The notes under the pieces are model-generated. The model did no database searches and was not told the DNA's origin. It saw nothing but the letters and a program-made list of their open reading frames with translations. A stretch of 64,000 nucleotides of DNA from assembly GCA_036927565.1 (NCBI GenBank), contig JAYESD010000009.1:25387601-25451600 (forward strand), given 5' to 3'. This DNA is from Tuctoria greenei. Lineage: Eukaryota; Streptophyta; Magnoliopsida; Poales; Poaceae. Positions 50,701 to 56,399 of the stretch are shown here, in pieces; positions within the stretch are counted from its first letter, which is position 1; the number at the start of each line of letters is the position of its first letter. Made by a program: the position numbers and the translations under genes.

Positions 50701-51672
50701 TTAGCATGTCCTCTCCCACAGGGATTCTGGGACCATTATAACAATTTTAAAAACATTCTCTACAACTGTGAGTCTTTCGGCCTCATCTTAGATACTCTAT
50801 GGCACACATTGAGCAGGCATTGCTACATCAATTAAGAGTGGCATGATGAAAATGAATTTCAAGTGCATGGCAGAGGCTTTCTCCACCATGGCAACTAGGC
50901 ACAACCTTTTCTGGATGCGGGGCAGGGCTGTGTCACAAGAGTAGTCCGTGGTCAGAAGCTCATCAATGAACTCGTCAACATGGGTGCACGTGAACTCTGA
51001 AATGAAAACCCATATCCGTGTAAGTAGAGGGCAAAAGCACAATACAGGATATAATTACCAGCGCAAATCTTAATTTTCGGAGGATAAGAGAAATAAGTTA
51101 TAAATTTGGGCCATTGAGTGCATACTTCCATCGCTGAGCTTGTGCCTGATCTTGCGGTAGTCGTTGTAGAGCGGTTCAAGGTACTGGTAGACATCAGTGA
51201 TTGTACCGGTGAGGCGCAGATAGAATGCCCCAAGAACCCGCACATACCTTTAAGAGCGAGGAGAAAAACAGCATCAATGCCGTGTCAGTTGCACAGCAAT
51301 GGAATTGCAAGGCGGATGGGAGAAAAAAGGCAAAAAAATGAAGAAAAGAAAGAAGCTATATAGGAAGGAACAGAAATACTACTTGTAGTCCTCGTTCTTG
51401 ATGAACTCGACGACGATGTCCTTGTCCGGCTGGATCTGCAGCATCTTGAGCGCAAGGCAGAGGAACGGGGTGGGCTTGCGGTTCCCTCCGTGGGTACCGC
51501 CGATATGGTCGAGCTCCATGGCCTTATCGACCAGCGTCTCTGCCGTGAGCCCGAAGCACTGCTCCTTCCAGTAGATGCTCTGGTAGATCTTGGAGCGCAC
51601 GATCTTCTCGATCAAGTTCTGTGGGTTCGTCCCGTGGATGCTCTTCGCGAGCGGGTCCGTACGGTTCGCCAT
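23283..51672 (-). CDS. PRP38A: Pre-mRNA-splicing factor PRP38A, six coding exons, giant intron 5
   Basis: PRP38 joins the U4/U6.U5 tri-snRNP/B complex and is needed for spliceosome activation in the nucleus. Coding exons (minus): 51672-51383, 51247-51126, 50996-50906, 50671-50545, 50437-50355, 23748-23283. All introns are GT-AG and the phases fit; the sum is 1,179 bp (392 aa plus stop). Residues 1-180 are the PRP38 domain (MANRTDPLAKSIHGTNPQNL, YWKEQCFGLTAETLVDKAM, GGNRKPTPFLCLALKMLQIQ, YLEPLYNDYRKIR, HVDEFIDELL). An acidic stretch (EDDFEEEEDKEEE) follows, then a long Arg/Asp- and Arg/Ser-rich tail ending LGLKPLK. No stop or frameshift is present, so the gene looks functional. Introns 1-4 are 135, 129, 234 and 107 bp; intron 5 is 26,606 bp. 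Confidence 0.93.
23761..24399. other. Ordinary intron sequence
   Basis: AT-rich stretch between exon 6 and element G. I see no gene or element in it. It is presumably the original 3' part of intron 5. Confidence 0.5.
24400..24404. repeat. Target site duplication of element G (left)
   Basis: ATGTC directly before the LTR at 24405, repeated as ATGTC at 28484-28488 after the right LTR. Confidence 0.85.
24405..25074 (-). repeat. 3' LTR of element G (670 bp)
   Basis: Starts TGTTGGAAATCCAATG and ends GGGATCAACCAACA. It is a direct repeat of 27761-28483. The right copy is about 50 bp longer, mainly because of a small local duplication of CGCACAGGAGCGGAACA-type sequence near 28075-28125. Confidence 0.9.
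25075..25948 (-). pseudogene. Element G integrase C-terminal part; RT absent
   Basis: 25948-25553 encodes the integrase C-terminal region (MAQSLLKAKRLPKMFWGEAVMTDVHILNRFP, RTPYEARHG, FIGYAAGTEAYRMYNP, STRDVVFDE). Between about 25550 and the LTR at 25074, where RT and RNase H belong, no Copia RT motif is found in any frame. The stretch is a 0.5-kb remnant of unclear origin. Confidence 0.7.
26045..26133. repeat. 44-bp tandem duplication inside element G
   Basis: The segment beginning CCTGTGAGGTGAACTCCCTG and running through the AGAAGCTTCAG end occurs twice in succession with one base difference. It disrupts the integrase core. Confidence 0.7.
26134..26790 (-). pseudogene. Element G protease and N-terminal integrase
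   Basis: The frame 26771-26169 has the protease active site WYLDTGVTNHTTC (Asp-Thr-Gly), then ISRLTTNVTSITRLD. The integrase core starts ALDLVHSDISGPITPTTPGNN and LLVDDRSRYMWLYL. The HHCC finger between them is degenerate. The frame ends inside the core. Confidence 0.75.
26791..27730 (-). pseudogene. Element G gag
   Basis: The minus-strand reading contains TLTLSDVTGRLRAAENTFD and LYLTREEWEKQMKEK (Copia gag) and a CCHC knuckle near 26955-26910 in which the residue before Ala-Lys-Glu is a stop (TGA in place of Trp TGG). The N-terminal half (27730-27200) is present in broken frames. Confidence 0.6.
27742..27759 (-). other. Putative primer binding site of element G
   Basis: The minus strand reads TTGGTCTCAGAGCC next to the LTR at 27761, close to the TGGTATCAGAGCC type seen in other Copia elements but with changes. 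Confidence 0.6.
27761..28483 (-). repeat. 5' LTR of element G (723 bp)
   Basis: Direct repeat of 24405-25074. It ends CAACCAACA and is followed by the TSD ATGTC. Confidence 0.9.
28489..29646 (-). repeat. 3' LTR of element F (1,158 bp)
   Basis: Plus-strand start TGTTGAAGTGTGTGAACGATAC, end TTGCAGAGTACCGACA. It is followed by the pyrimidine tract GTGGCCCCCGGGCCC, the complement of the polypurine tract, which is identical to that beside LTR E. The TATA box TATAAAA (minus) is at 28757-28763. Confidence 0.85.
29165..29580. repeat. Tandem repeats of about 54 bp in LTR F
   Basis: About seven degenerate units with the core CCTCCTCGGTGGGAGCAAGG followed by GGCAGCTC-type sequence. The long overlapping open frames here are a by-product of the repeats, not genes. 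Confidence 0.75.
29647..30715 (-). other. Element F non-coding interior with four dispersed repeats
   Basis: No coding sequence. Four copies of a motif of the type ACTAGGCTAAGCAGGTT-ACACTCTGGACC occur near 29980, 30365, 30570 and 30675. Related wording (CTTAGCTTGGTCC..CACCCTAAGTGTG) occurs after the pol gene of element H at 60120 and 60425. A run of about 16 C lies near 30406-30421. Confidence 0.6.
30716..30913 (-). pseudogene. Element F gag remnant
   Basis: Starts MVNLHSVTGSSQPRC 51 bp inside the 5' LTR, as in elements E (MVNTRSN) and H (MVNSATG). About 65 residues, rich in Ala and Thr, then a stop. Nothing of the capsid region remains. Confidence 0.6.
30943..30964 (-). other. Primer binding site of element F
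   Basis: TTTGGCGCGCCAGGCAGGGG on the minus strand, abutting the 5' LTR. The same site is used by elements E and H. The tRNA was not identified from sequence alone. Confidence 0.75.
30965..31199 (-). repeat. 5' LTR of element F, truncated to 235 bp
   Basis: Starts TGTCGAAATGTGCGAACGAC and parallels 28489-28725 closely, then similarity stops just before the LINE 3' end. The promoter-bearing part is gone and is not found beyond the LINE. Confidence 0.8.
31226..32540 (-). mobile_element. RTE-clade LINE, 5'-truncated copy 1
   Basis: Minus-strand order: RT piece 32463-32113 (FIDLEKAYDKVPKLVMWWAL, GLHQGSALSPYIFSLVMDE, catalytic FADDIVLVDE), then the conserved C-terminal part 31828-31487 (VAEMRMLRWMCGHTRRDKIRNE, RLRWFGHIQRRP, GRGRPRLTWQEAVKRDL). 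The 3' end carries GTTTGGGACAAAGGCTTGG and a TTG microsatellite tail (31226-31260), as is typical of RTE elements. Frames are broken between the parts and the endonuclease is missing. Confidence 0.85.
32581..33470. repeat. 447-bp tandem duplication spanning a LINE 3' end
   Basis: Unit 1 (32581-33027) and unit 2 (33028-about 33470) match closely, beginning GCTATCGACTCGAACTCGCC. They include the same internal sequence (CTGCCAATGGCTCTTGACATT, CCAGTATATGATATTCAACA) and the same LINE 3' end. Unit 1 has an extra ~28-bp internal duplication of CCTGAAATAAGATCAATGAA. Confidence 0.85.
33304..33980 (-). mobile_element. RTE-clade LINE, copy 2, 3' piece
   Basis: The RT C-terminal piece 33744-33523 (MRMLQWMCAHTIKDRIRND, RLRWFGHIQW) and the 3' end at 33304 (AACAACAACAAAGCATATGT) match copy 1. 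The copy continues at 35262 after an insertion. Confidence 0.75.
33985..35252 (+). mobile_element. TRIM-like element inserted in LINE copy 2
   Basis: The LINE reading stops at about 33978 and resumes at about 35262. The insert begins with a short candidate LTR (33985-34098, TGATTGTATTAGG...TTTGCTTCCA) followed by TGGTATTA, a degraded Met-tRNA-type primer site. It ends with a partial direct repeat of that LTR (about 35187-35252, CTCATTGAGGGCAGTCC...TTTGCTTCCA). No coding capacity and no clear TSD. Another repeat (34459-35157) is nested inside. Confidence 0.4.
34459..35157. repeat. Terminal-inverted-repeat element with AAGGCG ends, family unassigned
   Basis: The left end TTATTAAGGCGGTAAGGCGAC and right end CGCTTAAGCGACGCTTTAAA are imperfect inverted repeats. 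The interior is C-rich with open frames in several phases and no recognised domain. No clean target duplication could be set. Confidence 0.4.
35262..35520 (-). mobile_element. RTE-clade LINE, copy 2, 5' piece
   Basis: Matches the part of copy 1 upstream of the C-terminal RT region (e.g. CATCATCACCAAAGTGCGTACAC beside CATCAGCAAAGAGTATACACC). It is the continuation of 33304-33980. Confidence 0.65.
35521..35837. other. Unassigned intron sequence
   Basis: About 320 bp, AT-rich. I see no gene or element in it. Confidence 0.4.
35846..36207. mobile_element. hAT-like non-autonomous element, left part (split by element E)
   Basis: The left end TGGTGTTGTAAATGGACGC...GTCTAGGCG pairs with the right end at 49962 (inverted CAGTGTTGTTGAGTCGTCGCC). 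The candidate 8-bp target duplication CTAAGAAC (35838-35845) / CTAAGGAC (49963-49970) has one mismatch, as expected for hAT. The interior is GC-rich with no recognised protein. Confidence 0.5.
36203..36207. repeat. Target site duplication of element E (left)
   Basis: GCTAT before the LTR at 36208; the partner after the right LTR is GCTGT at 49801-49805, one transition apart. Confidence 0.7.
36208..37243 (-). repeat. 3' LTR of element E (1,036 bp)
   Basis: Plus-strand start TGTCGAGGTGTCTAAAC, end TTCGCCAGGCACCGACA. It is followed by GTGGCCCCCGGGCCC, the complement of the polypurine tract. The TATA box TATAAAA (minus) is intact at 36450-36456. It is the empty-site counterpart of the MITE-bearing 5' LTR. 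Confidence 0.92.
37749..41077 (+). pseudogene. Antisense coiled-coil ORF of element E (Grande-type), spliced, degenerate
   Basis: Starts MKLGLPASKIKTEKGLKKF at 37749. The first ~280 residues resemble the 'putative gypsy-type transposase' domain of grass Tat elements (YYFVKRKQTPFK, one in-frame TAA at 38169, WDEWKEWVIITVDWHEKLELP, NFLRNRWAPLKFQE). A Pro/Ala/Gly-rich stretch leads to a GT-AG intron (39074-39151) and a second exon of EAP repeats. After frameshifts near 39620 and 40560, a long Glu/Arg/Leu coiled coil (EERRGLRQREKWVKGEETWL, ERRNRILARESELTDRERQL) runs to the stop at 41077 (SLAIRRT). Element H has the same protein end. Role unknown. Confidence 0.75.
39074..39151 (+). other. Predicted spliceosomal intron in the antisense ORF of E (78 bp)
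   Basis: Donor CCAAG|GTAAGC is a consensus match; acceptor ttgtgcag|CGCTTCC. Without splicing the frame stops at once (AGG TAA). With splicing the codon becomes AGC and the reading continues in the frame open to 39629. Confidence 0.65.
41078..42180. repeat. Convergent spacer of element E with tandem hairpin repeats
   Basis: Lies between the stop of the antisense ORF (41077) and the stop of pol (42181). 41260-41760 holds about six units of 70-85 bp with the core TTGTCGGAGCTTAGGAGCTCCGGCAGGGCCGGACCTTCGTAGGAGACGTGG split into two near-palindromes (GAGCTTAGGAGCTC; CCGGCAGGGCCGG). No coding sequence. Confidence 0.75.
42181..43749 (-). pseudogene. Element E integrase
   Basis: The zinc finger region (HGGECGNHTLACTLVGKVFRHGFYWP, CKACQFHAK) is in 43683-42895. 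The core in 43114-42329 has AVYKFTKWPEATPVVTINKQ, IITDNGTQFTS (second Asp) and AHPKSNGQMERANAEIL (Glu). The Asp of the first motif (GLDILDLSREPSED) is in the other frame, so one frameshift separates the parts. The C-terminal end is NPWNIKHLRKFYP with the stop at 42181, after a second frameshift near 42330. Confidence 0.85.
43750..45606 (-). pseudogene. Element E reverse transcriptase and RNase H
   Basis: RT 45606-44902: FIREEVKKLLNAGFIREVHHPRWLANPVVVPKAGWKLRMCIDYTNLNKACPKDPFPLP is complete and the catalytic box is VEVYVDDIMV (both Asp kept). The frame ends at FLVSH. 44859-44623 continues the connection domain (KDVQKLAGCLAALSRFISRLAQRALPFFKIL). An insert-like acidic segment (44678-44289) precedes the RNase H region at 44295-43750 (LASRKLRHYFQGHKVSVVTSFPLR, WVLYFDGSTWRQGAEAGVVL, NNMAEYEALIYGLEIA). 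Confidence 0.88.
45823..46407 (-). pseudogene. Element E protease, catalytic Asp lost
   Basis: Tat-type aspartic protease region: NFDALDCPKNMAGAGVLPLLVAPTIANVKLHYVLIGGGAGLNLISTAAF, then FSGVGPGRIVPSGSIHLPVTFG and NAIIGRPTLYQFMAVAHYGYLVLKM. The active-site triad reads Gly-Gly-Gly where element H has Asp-Gly-Gly, so the catalytic Asp is replaced by Gly in this copy. Confidence 0.8.
46450..48313 (-). pseudogene. Element E gag
   Basis: ATG at 48313 (MVNTRSNASFSRPQP), 50 bp inside the LTR. The N-terminal 270 residues are Arg/Pro/Ala-rich with His/Pro/Tyr repeats (HQAYMTPPPHQAYAPPPPQ). The capsid core is split over 47455-46937 (WPHKFRPHTLEKYDGSVNPSEFLQIY, ARSWLMNLPPGSITSWEELC, FRQGVRDKKMLEKLATHDVRDVSELFALADRCAKAAEG). 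A Cys/His motif (CPVQQTNGHSASEC) lies near 46735. A run of about 25 G (46590-46615) encodes polyproline and may be an assembly-sensitive homopolymer. Confidence 0.8.
48342..48363 (-). other. Primer binding site of element E
   Basis: TTTGGCGCGCCAGGTAGGGG on the minus strand next to the 5' LTR, the same as in F and nearly the same as in H. Confidence 0.75.
48364..49800 (-). repeat. 5' LTR of element E (1,437 bp, contains a MITE)
   Basis: Starts TGTCGAGGTGTCTAAAC and ends TTCGCCAGGCACTAACA. Subtracting the MITE (398 bp) and its 3-bp TSD leaves 1,036 bp, the length of the 3' LTR. Differences between the LTRs are scattered single changes and one-base indels. Confidence 0.92.
48612..49009. mobile_element. 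Tourist-like MITE (398 bp) in the TATA box of LTR E
   Basis: Terminal inverted repeats GGATGCGTTTGGTT (left) and, inverted, GGGTGTGTTTGGTT (right), flanked by TTA on both sides (48609-48611 and 49010-49012), the target duplication of the PIF/Harbinger-Tourist group. The undisturbed site is visible at 36450-36456 in the other LTR. It has no coding capacity. A truncated relative is at 22710-22889. Confidence 0.88.
49806..49962. mobile_element. hAT-like non-autonomous element, right part
   Basis: Continuation of 35846-36207 after the insertion of element E. It ends CCTAGGCGACGACTCAACAACACTG, followed by the candidate TSD CTAAGGAC. Confidence 0.5.
49971..50354 (-). other. Donor-side part of PRP38A intron 5
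   Basis: Ordinary AT-rich intron with no element recognised. A partial duplication of about 20 bp (GTTCAAGAAGAG) near 50294-50350 lies immediately inside the donor. Confidence 0.5.
50355..51672 (-). CDS. PRP38A: PRP38A coding exons 1-5 with introns 1-4
   Basis: Exon 1 51672-51383 (ends GACTACAA|GTAGTA), exon 2 51247-51126, exon 3 50996-50906, exon 4 50671-50545, exon 5 50437-50355. Together they encode the PRP38 domain and the acidic stretch. Every junction restores a codon conserved in the family, for example DYK/YVRVLG at exon 1/2, SDGK/F at 2/3 and QKR/WVLEASG at 3/4. Exon 5 encodes DNYHGRSPAKERDRDRGG. Confidence 0.93.
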
Positions 51673-51771
51673 CCTCCACTCCCGCGCCCGCGGCGCGTTC
51701 CGCCGGCGGCGACCAAGATGACGGCGGTGGCGGCTGGGTGGGGGTGGGGATCAGATTGGAGCTTGCAATCA

Positions 51772-51780
51772 AAACCCTAG
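51772..51780 (+). promoter_or_regulatory. Telo-box-like motif upstream of PRP38A
   Basis: AAACCCTAG about 100 bp before the PRP38A ATG, in the probable 5' UTR/promoter. The AAACCCTA core is frequent in plant promoters of growth and RNA-processing genes. Confidence 0.45.
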
Positions 51781-51802
51781 CTGTTGCCGTTGTCTTATGA
51801 AA

Positions 51803-52604
51803 TGCGTTTGGTTTGTTGTATCGGATTGTATTTATTTAGATTATATGCTAAGGTCCTGTTTGGAACCTATAAGGCTAATTGTTAGCTAGCAAATAATCTA
51901 TTAGTTGGCTTGTACTACTAACTAATTATTAGCTAGCTAATTATTAATTTGTGTTTGTTTGGAACCTCTAGAACTAATTTTGTTTTTATACACTAATTGA
52001 CTGTAGTACCTCTCAAGGAGAGGGAGCGATGAGAGAGGGTAAGGGTAAAATGGACTTTAGCCAATAATTAGCTGAAATTAGTTGGGTTGGAGCAGCTAAT
52101 GAGATTATTGTTAGTTGGGGGTTAGCTAATAATTAGCTAGAACCTCTATAGCTAATTTTTAGCAGCTAACTATTAGCTTTAGAGGTTCCAAACAGGGCCT
52201 AAGTGTTTGTCTTACGATTGGACAAAGATATTCAATTTTAAGGAATATTCTTTCTATATATTGGATGAAATGGTTCAGGAATTTTGGTTGGATAAGTGCA
52301 TACACTTTGTCTAAGTATGCTTCTTAATAAATAATTAGTTACAGTTAATTTGTTTGTTGTTGATTAATAATTATAATTATGATATTAATATTAATGTTTA
52401 CTATTATTATGATAAATAATATATATATAATTAGTATCATGTGAAATTATCAACTTAGATGATCCAATCCATCCAAGTTTCATCTAACCTACTAAAAAAA
52501 TTTAGATTGTCCAATCTATTAAACCAAATATCAACTTGGATCATCCAGTACAAAAAAACATGAATGATCTTATCCAATCCAATTTTGACTTCAAACCAAA
52601 TGCA
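51803..52604. mobile_element. Candidate outer TIR element upstream of PRP38A
   Basis: The left end TGCGTTTGGTTTG and inverted right end TGCATTTGGTTTG differ at one base, and the interior is AT-rich and non-coding. It contains the Tourist element at 51852. No clear target duplication is seen, so the boundaries are tentative. Confidence 0.35.
51852..52199. mobile_element. Tourist-like MITE (348 bp)
   Basis: Terminal inverted repeats GGTCCTGTTTGGAACC and, inverted, GGCCCTGTTTGGAACC (one mismatch), flanked by TAA on both sides (51849-51851 and 52200-52202). The inner repeats of TTAGCTAGCTAATTATT fold the element into a hairpin. No coding capacity. Confidence 0.85.
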
Positions 52605-53103
52605 CCACAAACCATCTTTTTTATAATTGTGATTTTATTCTTGTTGTTAGTTCAATTAATATCTTTTAAATTTAGGGTTTGTGATTTTATTCCTACCTTT
52701 TAGATGGAACTTTCATTTACCTTTGTTTTTAACACCGTTAGTTTGACAGAATTAAATAATTTAAAATAAAATAAATACTAGAATATTGGAAAAAACCGTC
52801 ATGCTGCTGCTGCCACCCGGGCAAGACCATGAATAGTGCTGCCACCGCCCTACAAATCCTGTGTGCCAACCGCAACCTCCATCCTAAGAACCAATGCCCG
52901 TCGGTCGCCGCTGCCCTCCCCAAGACCCCTGCGCACCGGCAGCATCCGCGCTCGTCCAAGGACACCCACGACATCACTTTCCTGCGCCAGCTTTTGAAGG
53001 TTAGTGGGTTATATTATTTTTAATGATTTCTCTTTTACTTTTGGGAATCATTAAGTAGCTAACTATTATTTATCTAGATTTTGATATCATATTCGATTGA
53101 ATT
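52605..53103. other. Unassigned stretch before element H
   Basis: AT-rich except for about 200 bp of C-rich sequence (52800-53000), which holds a 64-codon open frame (52829-53023, MNSAATALQILCANRNLHPK) with a donor-like GTTAGT after LLK. It is not recognised and no gene is called. Confidence 0.3.
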
Positions 53104-53952
53104 TATCGGTACTATGCGTACCGGGTACCCCAGACACCGCAAGAAGTGCAAAAGAGTTCTACTTGTCAAAGTTGAAGGTCTCCTCAGGCCCCACATGTCA
53201 CGCTACACTAGACTCGCACCCTTCATATAGGAAGCTCCGGCGTTGACACGTGCAATGTAAGTCCAGAAATAAACTCCCAACATAGGGAAGTTCTGCTGTT
53301 AATATGTGTACAATAATCCCGGACCTAACCCTCAGCAGATGGGAGCTCTGGTGCCAACACGTGTATAGAGGTTTCGGAGCTACCTCCCCACAAAGAGAAG
53401 CTCCGAAGCTGCCACGTGTGAAGCCTTCGGACCTTCATCACCAACGAATACATTGGCGGATCTTCTCCTGCACAGGCATTCAAGGGAAAGTTAAAGTGGC
53501 AGTTACAAGACTTGATTAGGTGTCATTAATGTTCAACATTAATGACACACGATCAGAGCACTATTAATAGAGGTAACGCAACCATTAAGGCACGTTATGA
53601 GGCCATTAACTGTGTTTAATGCTCATAGACAGTGTATTAGACTATTAAATATGTCAGTGTCACATGTCGGGTCAGACAAATGATGTAACGGTCAGTCCTT
53701 GGACTATAAAAGGATTGAGCCGCACGACACAGAGGGACAAATCCAAGCTAAGACAGACACTACACTTCCTAGTGATTCTCAATACAACACACACACCCTG
53801 TGGAGTAGGGTATTACGCTCTGGCGGCCTGAATCACGTAAATCTCTCGTGTCACCATCTTGTTCTTGATATCTACATGCCCCAACCGAAACAAGAACCTC
53901 CGCGGGCTACATTTGGTAGTACCGGGGGAAGTGTCGTTGCTACACTTCAACA
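53104..53952 (+). repeat. 5' LTR of element H (849 bp)
   Basis: Starts TATCGGTACTATGCGTACCGGGTA, aligning with the TGTCGGTRC start of LTRs E and F (in their own sense) with TG changed to TA. It ends GCTACACTTCAACA before the PBS. The TATA box TATAAAA is at 53705-53711. The 3' copy is not in the window, so the left boundary rests on similarity. Confidence 0.75.
53705..53711 (+). promoter_or_regulatory. TATA box of LTR H
   Basis: GGACTATAAAAGGATTGAGCCG corresponds to ACTATAAAAGGACCGAGCGG in E. It is the family's core promoter element. Confidence 0.65.
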
Positions 53953-53974
53953 TTTGGCGCGCTAGGTAGGGATC
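53953..53974 (+). other. Primer binding site of element H
   Basis: TTTGGCGCGCTAGGTAGGGA directly after the LTR; one base differs from E in the first 17. Confidence 0.75.
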
Positions 53975-53987
53975 CCAAGATCTCAAG

Positions 53988-55525
53988 ATGGTGAATTCCG
54001 CCACGGGATCTTCCAACGGCAATCGCGTTGAACAACCTGCTGGAGGCAATCCCTCCAACGTGCAGCAGCCAGTGGGTGCCATTGTTCCGGCAGACACTAT
54101 GGCACCACAGCCGCCATCTGTTCCGGCAAACAATGTTGGGCGACAAGATGGAGCATCTGCGTCGATCACTGCATCGACAAACAACAACCCTGAGCAAGCG
54201 CTCATTGTCGCGCGAGCTCTCCTACAACACCCACCGCCTCCAGGGGCACCCCAGGGTGCTATGGAACAGTGGAGAGCTGATGTTGACCATCTGGTTGCAG
54301 CTGCAGCCACTGGCGTTAGCAATCAAGGTCCTCCCCCTTTGGGGCGAGCACCATCACAACGACGGACCTTGTCAGGCCGACTTGGTCCACAAGTCTCGCA
54401 GCATAGGAGACGTGCTGCATCCCAACAGGTGACTTCATTGTCTCTCGGGGCACGACGCACCCACACCATCACAAGGATTCCGACCCGTGATCTACGGTCG
54501 GAACTTGATCGTCGTTACCGGCGGCAAGACGGTCGCGTCCATATCGAGTGTGCTCGCGAGAGGCGAGAGGCTCGCGACGACCCTGCTCCTTAGGGAGTAG
54601 GAGGAGGCTGTTCAGCTCTGGCCATGCACTTATGCATGGTCAGCTGGCCACATAAGTTCCGGCCTCATTTACAGGAGAAATTCGACGGGACTGTCAACCT
54701 CAATGAATTTCTTCAAATTTACTTCACTTCTATACTTGAAGCGGGGAGTGATGAGGCCGTGATGGCCAACTACTTCCTAGTGGCCTTAACTGGAACCGCT
54801 AGGTCCTGGTTTATGAGCCTCCCGCCTGACTCCATTAACAGTTGGGTGGAACTATTCCAACAGTTCACTGCCAATTTTAGGAGTTCATACACTCGACCTG
54901 ACACTGAACTGGACCTTTTTGCTGTCCAGCAAAAAATGGGAGAGTCACTATGATCCTTTATCCAGCGATTCTCTCAGGTACGCAATACAATCCCATCCAT
55001 CTCGAGTGCCTCTGTTATTGTTGCATTCTAACATGATGTTCTGGACAAAAAGATACTGGATAAGTTGACAATCAAAGAAGTCACCAACATCATGGAACTC
55101 TTCAACTTAGCAGACAAATGTGCTAAAGCTGCGGAGGGCCGTGAGATGCACTCCAAGCCAGCTCCGGAGGCCAACAAGAAGTCCTCCAAAACTGAAGCCA
55201 CTACATGCGGAGGTGGCAAAATAAAAAGAAGCCCAAGGGCAAGAAGAAGTCATCGGCCGGCGCACCTACCGCTGCGGCTGCTGCAGCTTCAGGTGGTCGG
55301 GGGCCACGCCTCGAGAAACAACCTCGACCATCGTCAGAAGATGGTGGCAGCTCTAAAGTGTGGTGTCCAATCCACAAGACGGACAAACACAGTCTGGAAG
55401 AATGCCGGGAGGTCGAGAACCTTGTCGAGCGCTATAACAAGCGCCGGGAAGAAGCTCCTTTCCGTCAGCGGGAAGGAAAACAAAAAGTCGACGAAGCTCT
55501 GGCTGAAGAGGAGTTAGGTTTTTAG
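53988..55525 (+). pseudogene. Element H gag
   Basis: ATG at 53988 (MVNSATGSSNGNRVEQ), 35 bp after the LTR. 53988-54593 is the low-complexity N-terminus ending in an Arg-rich segment. 54624-54953 is the capsid core (SWPHKFRPHLQEKFDGTVNLNEFLQIY, ARSWFMSLPPDSINSWVELF). 55065-55525 has EVTNIMELFNLADKCAKAAEG and, after a frameshift, a Cys/His motif WCPIHKTDKHSLEEC. Stops near 54594 and 54952 break the gene. Confidence 0.82.
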
Positions 55526-56239
55526 GACCCCAAGAAGGTCTTGAAAGCTGTCTACAACACCATCAACGACGACTCCGACGTCTCTGACAACGAGCGTCAG
55601 AAGACCCTGAACACCATTTATGGTGGTTCCTGGGACATCACCTCTTACCACATCCTCAAAACAATGTGGCGGGACATGGTCGTTGCAGCTCCCACTACTA
55701 GGGTAGAGCCTCATCAGAAGTGGATGGACACTCCTATCATTTTTGATGCTTCGCACTGCCCCTGCAACATGATCAGAGCTGGCCAACTCCCGTTGATGGT
55801 GTCACCAACCATTAACAATATCCAACTTCACCATGTAATGGTGGACGGAGGTGCAGGGCTAAACCTTATAAGCTTTGAAGCCTTCATCAAGCTCCAGCTC
55901 AGACCTTTGGACCTTCGCCCCTCTCGACCTTTCTCTAGGGTAGGTCCGGGGGCCATTACCCCTCTTAGCTCCATCACACTCCCAGTGACCTTCGGGGCTC
56001 GGGAGAACTATAGAACCGAGAAGTTGGTCCTCGACGTTGCGCAGATCAATCTGTCGTTCAATGCCATTTTGGGCAGACCAGCCTTGTACAAGTTCATGGT
56101 CGCCACCCATTATGGTTACTTAGTGTTGAAGATGCCAACACCTGTGGCGTTCTCCGAATCCGCGGAGATCGCACTGCAGGAATTACTGCATTGGAAGAAC
56201 TCTATGCGCTTGCTACAGCGCAGGAGGAACATCCGGTAA
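55526..56239 (+). pseudogene. Element H protease
   Basis: FDASHCPCNMIRAGQLPLMVSPTINNIQLHHVMVDGGAGLNLISFEAF gives the active site Asp-Gly-Gly. FSRVGPGAITPLSSITLPVTFG and NAILGRPALYKFMVATHYGYLVLKM follow. The catalytic Asp is kept, unlike in element E. The frame shifts at 56150-56240 before the RT. Confidence 0.82.
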
Positions 56240-56399
56240 GGAGCCAACTCCGAACCCTCCGAGCATTCGTCATCAAGGCTCTACCTCCGCATCTCGTGTG
56301 CAACCAAGTGGCGACACCGACGTTCTCGTCAAAGTCATCCAAATTGGTTCCGATGCTGCTTAGACTACCTGTGTATCAGGAGGTCTGAACAACAAATAG

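Noticed and set aside
52829..53023. 64-codon open frame with a donor-like site at its end
   Set aside because: No similarity recognised and no partner exon seen; insufficient evidence for a gene.
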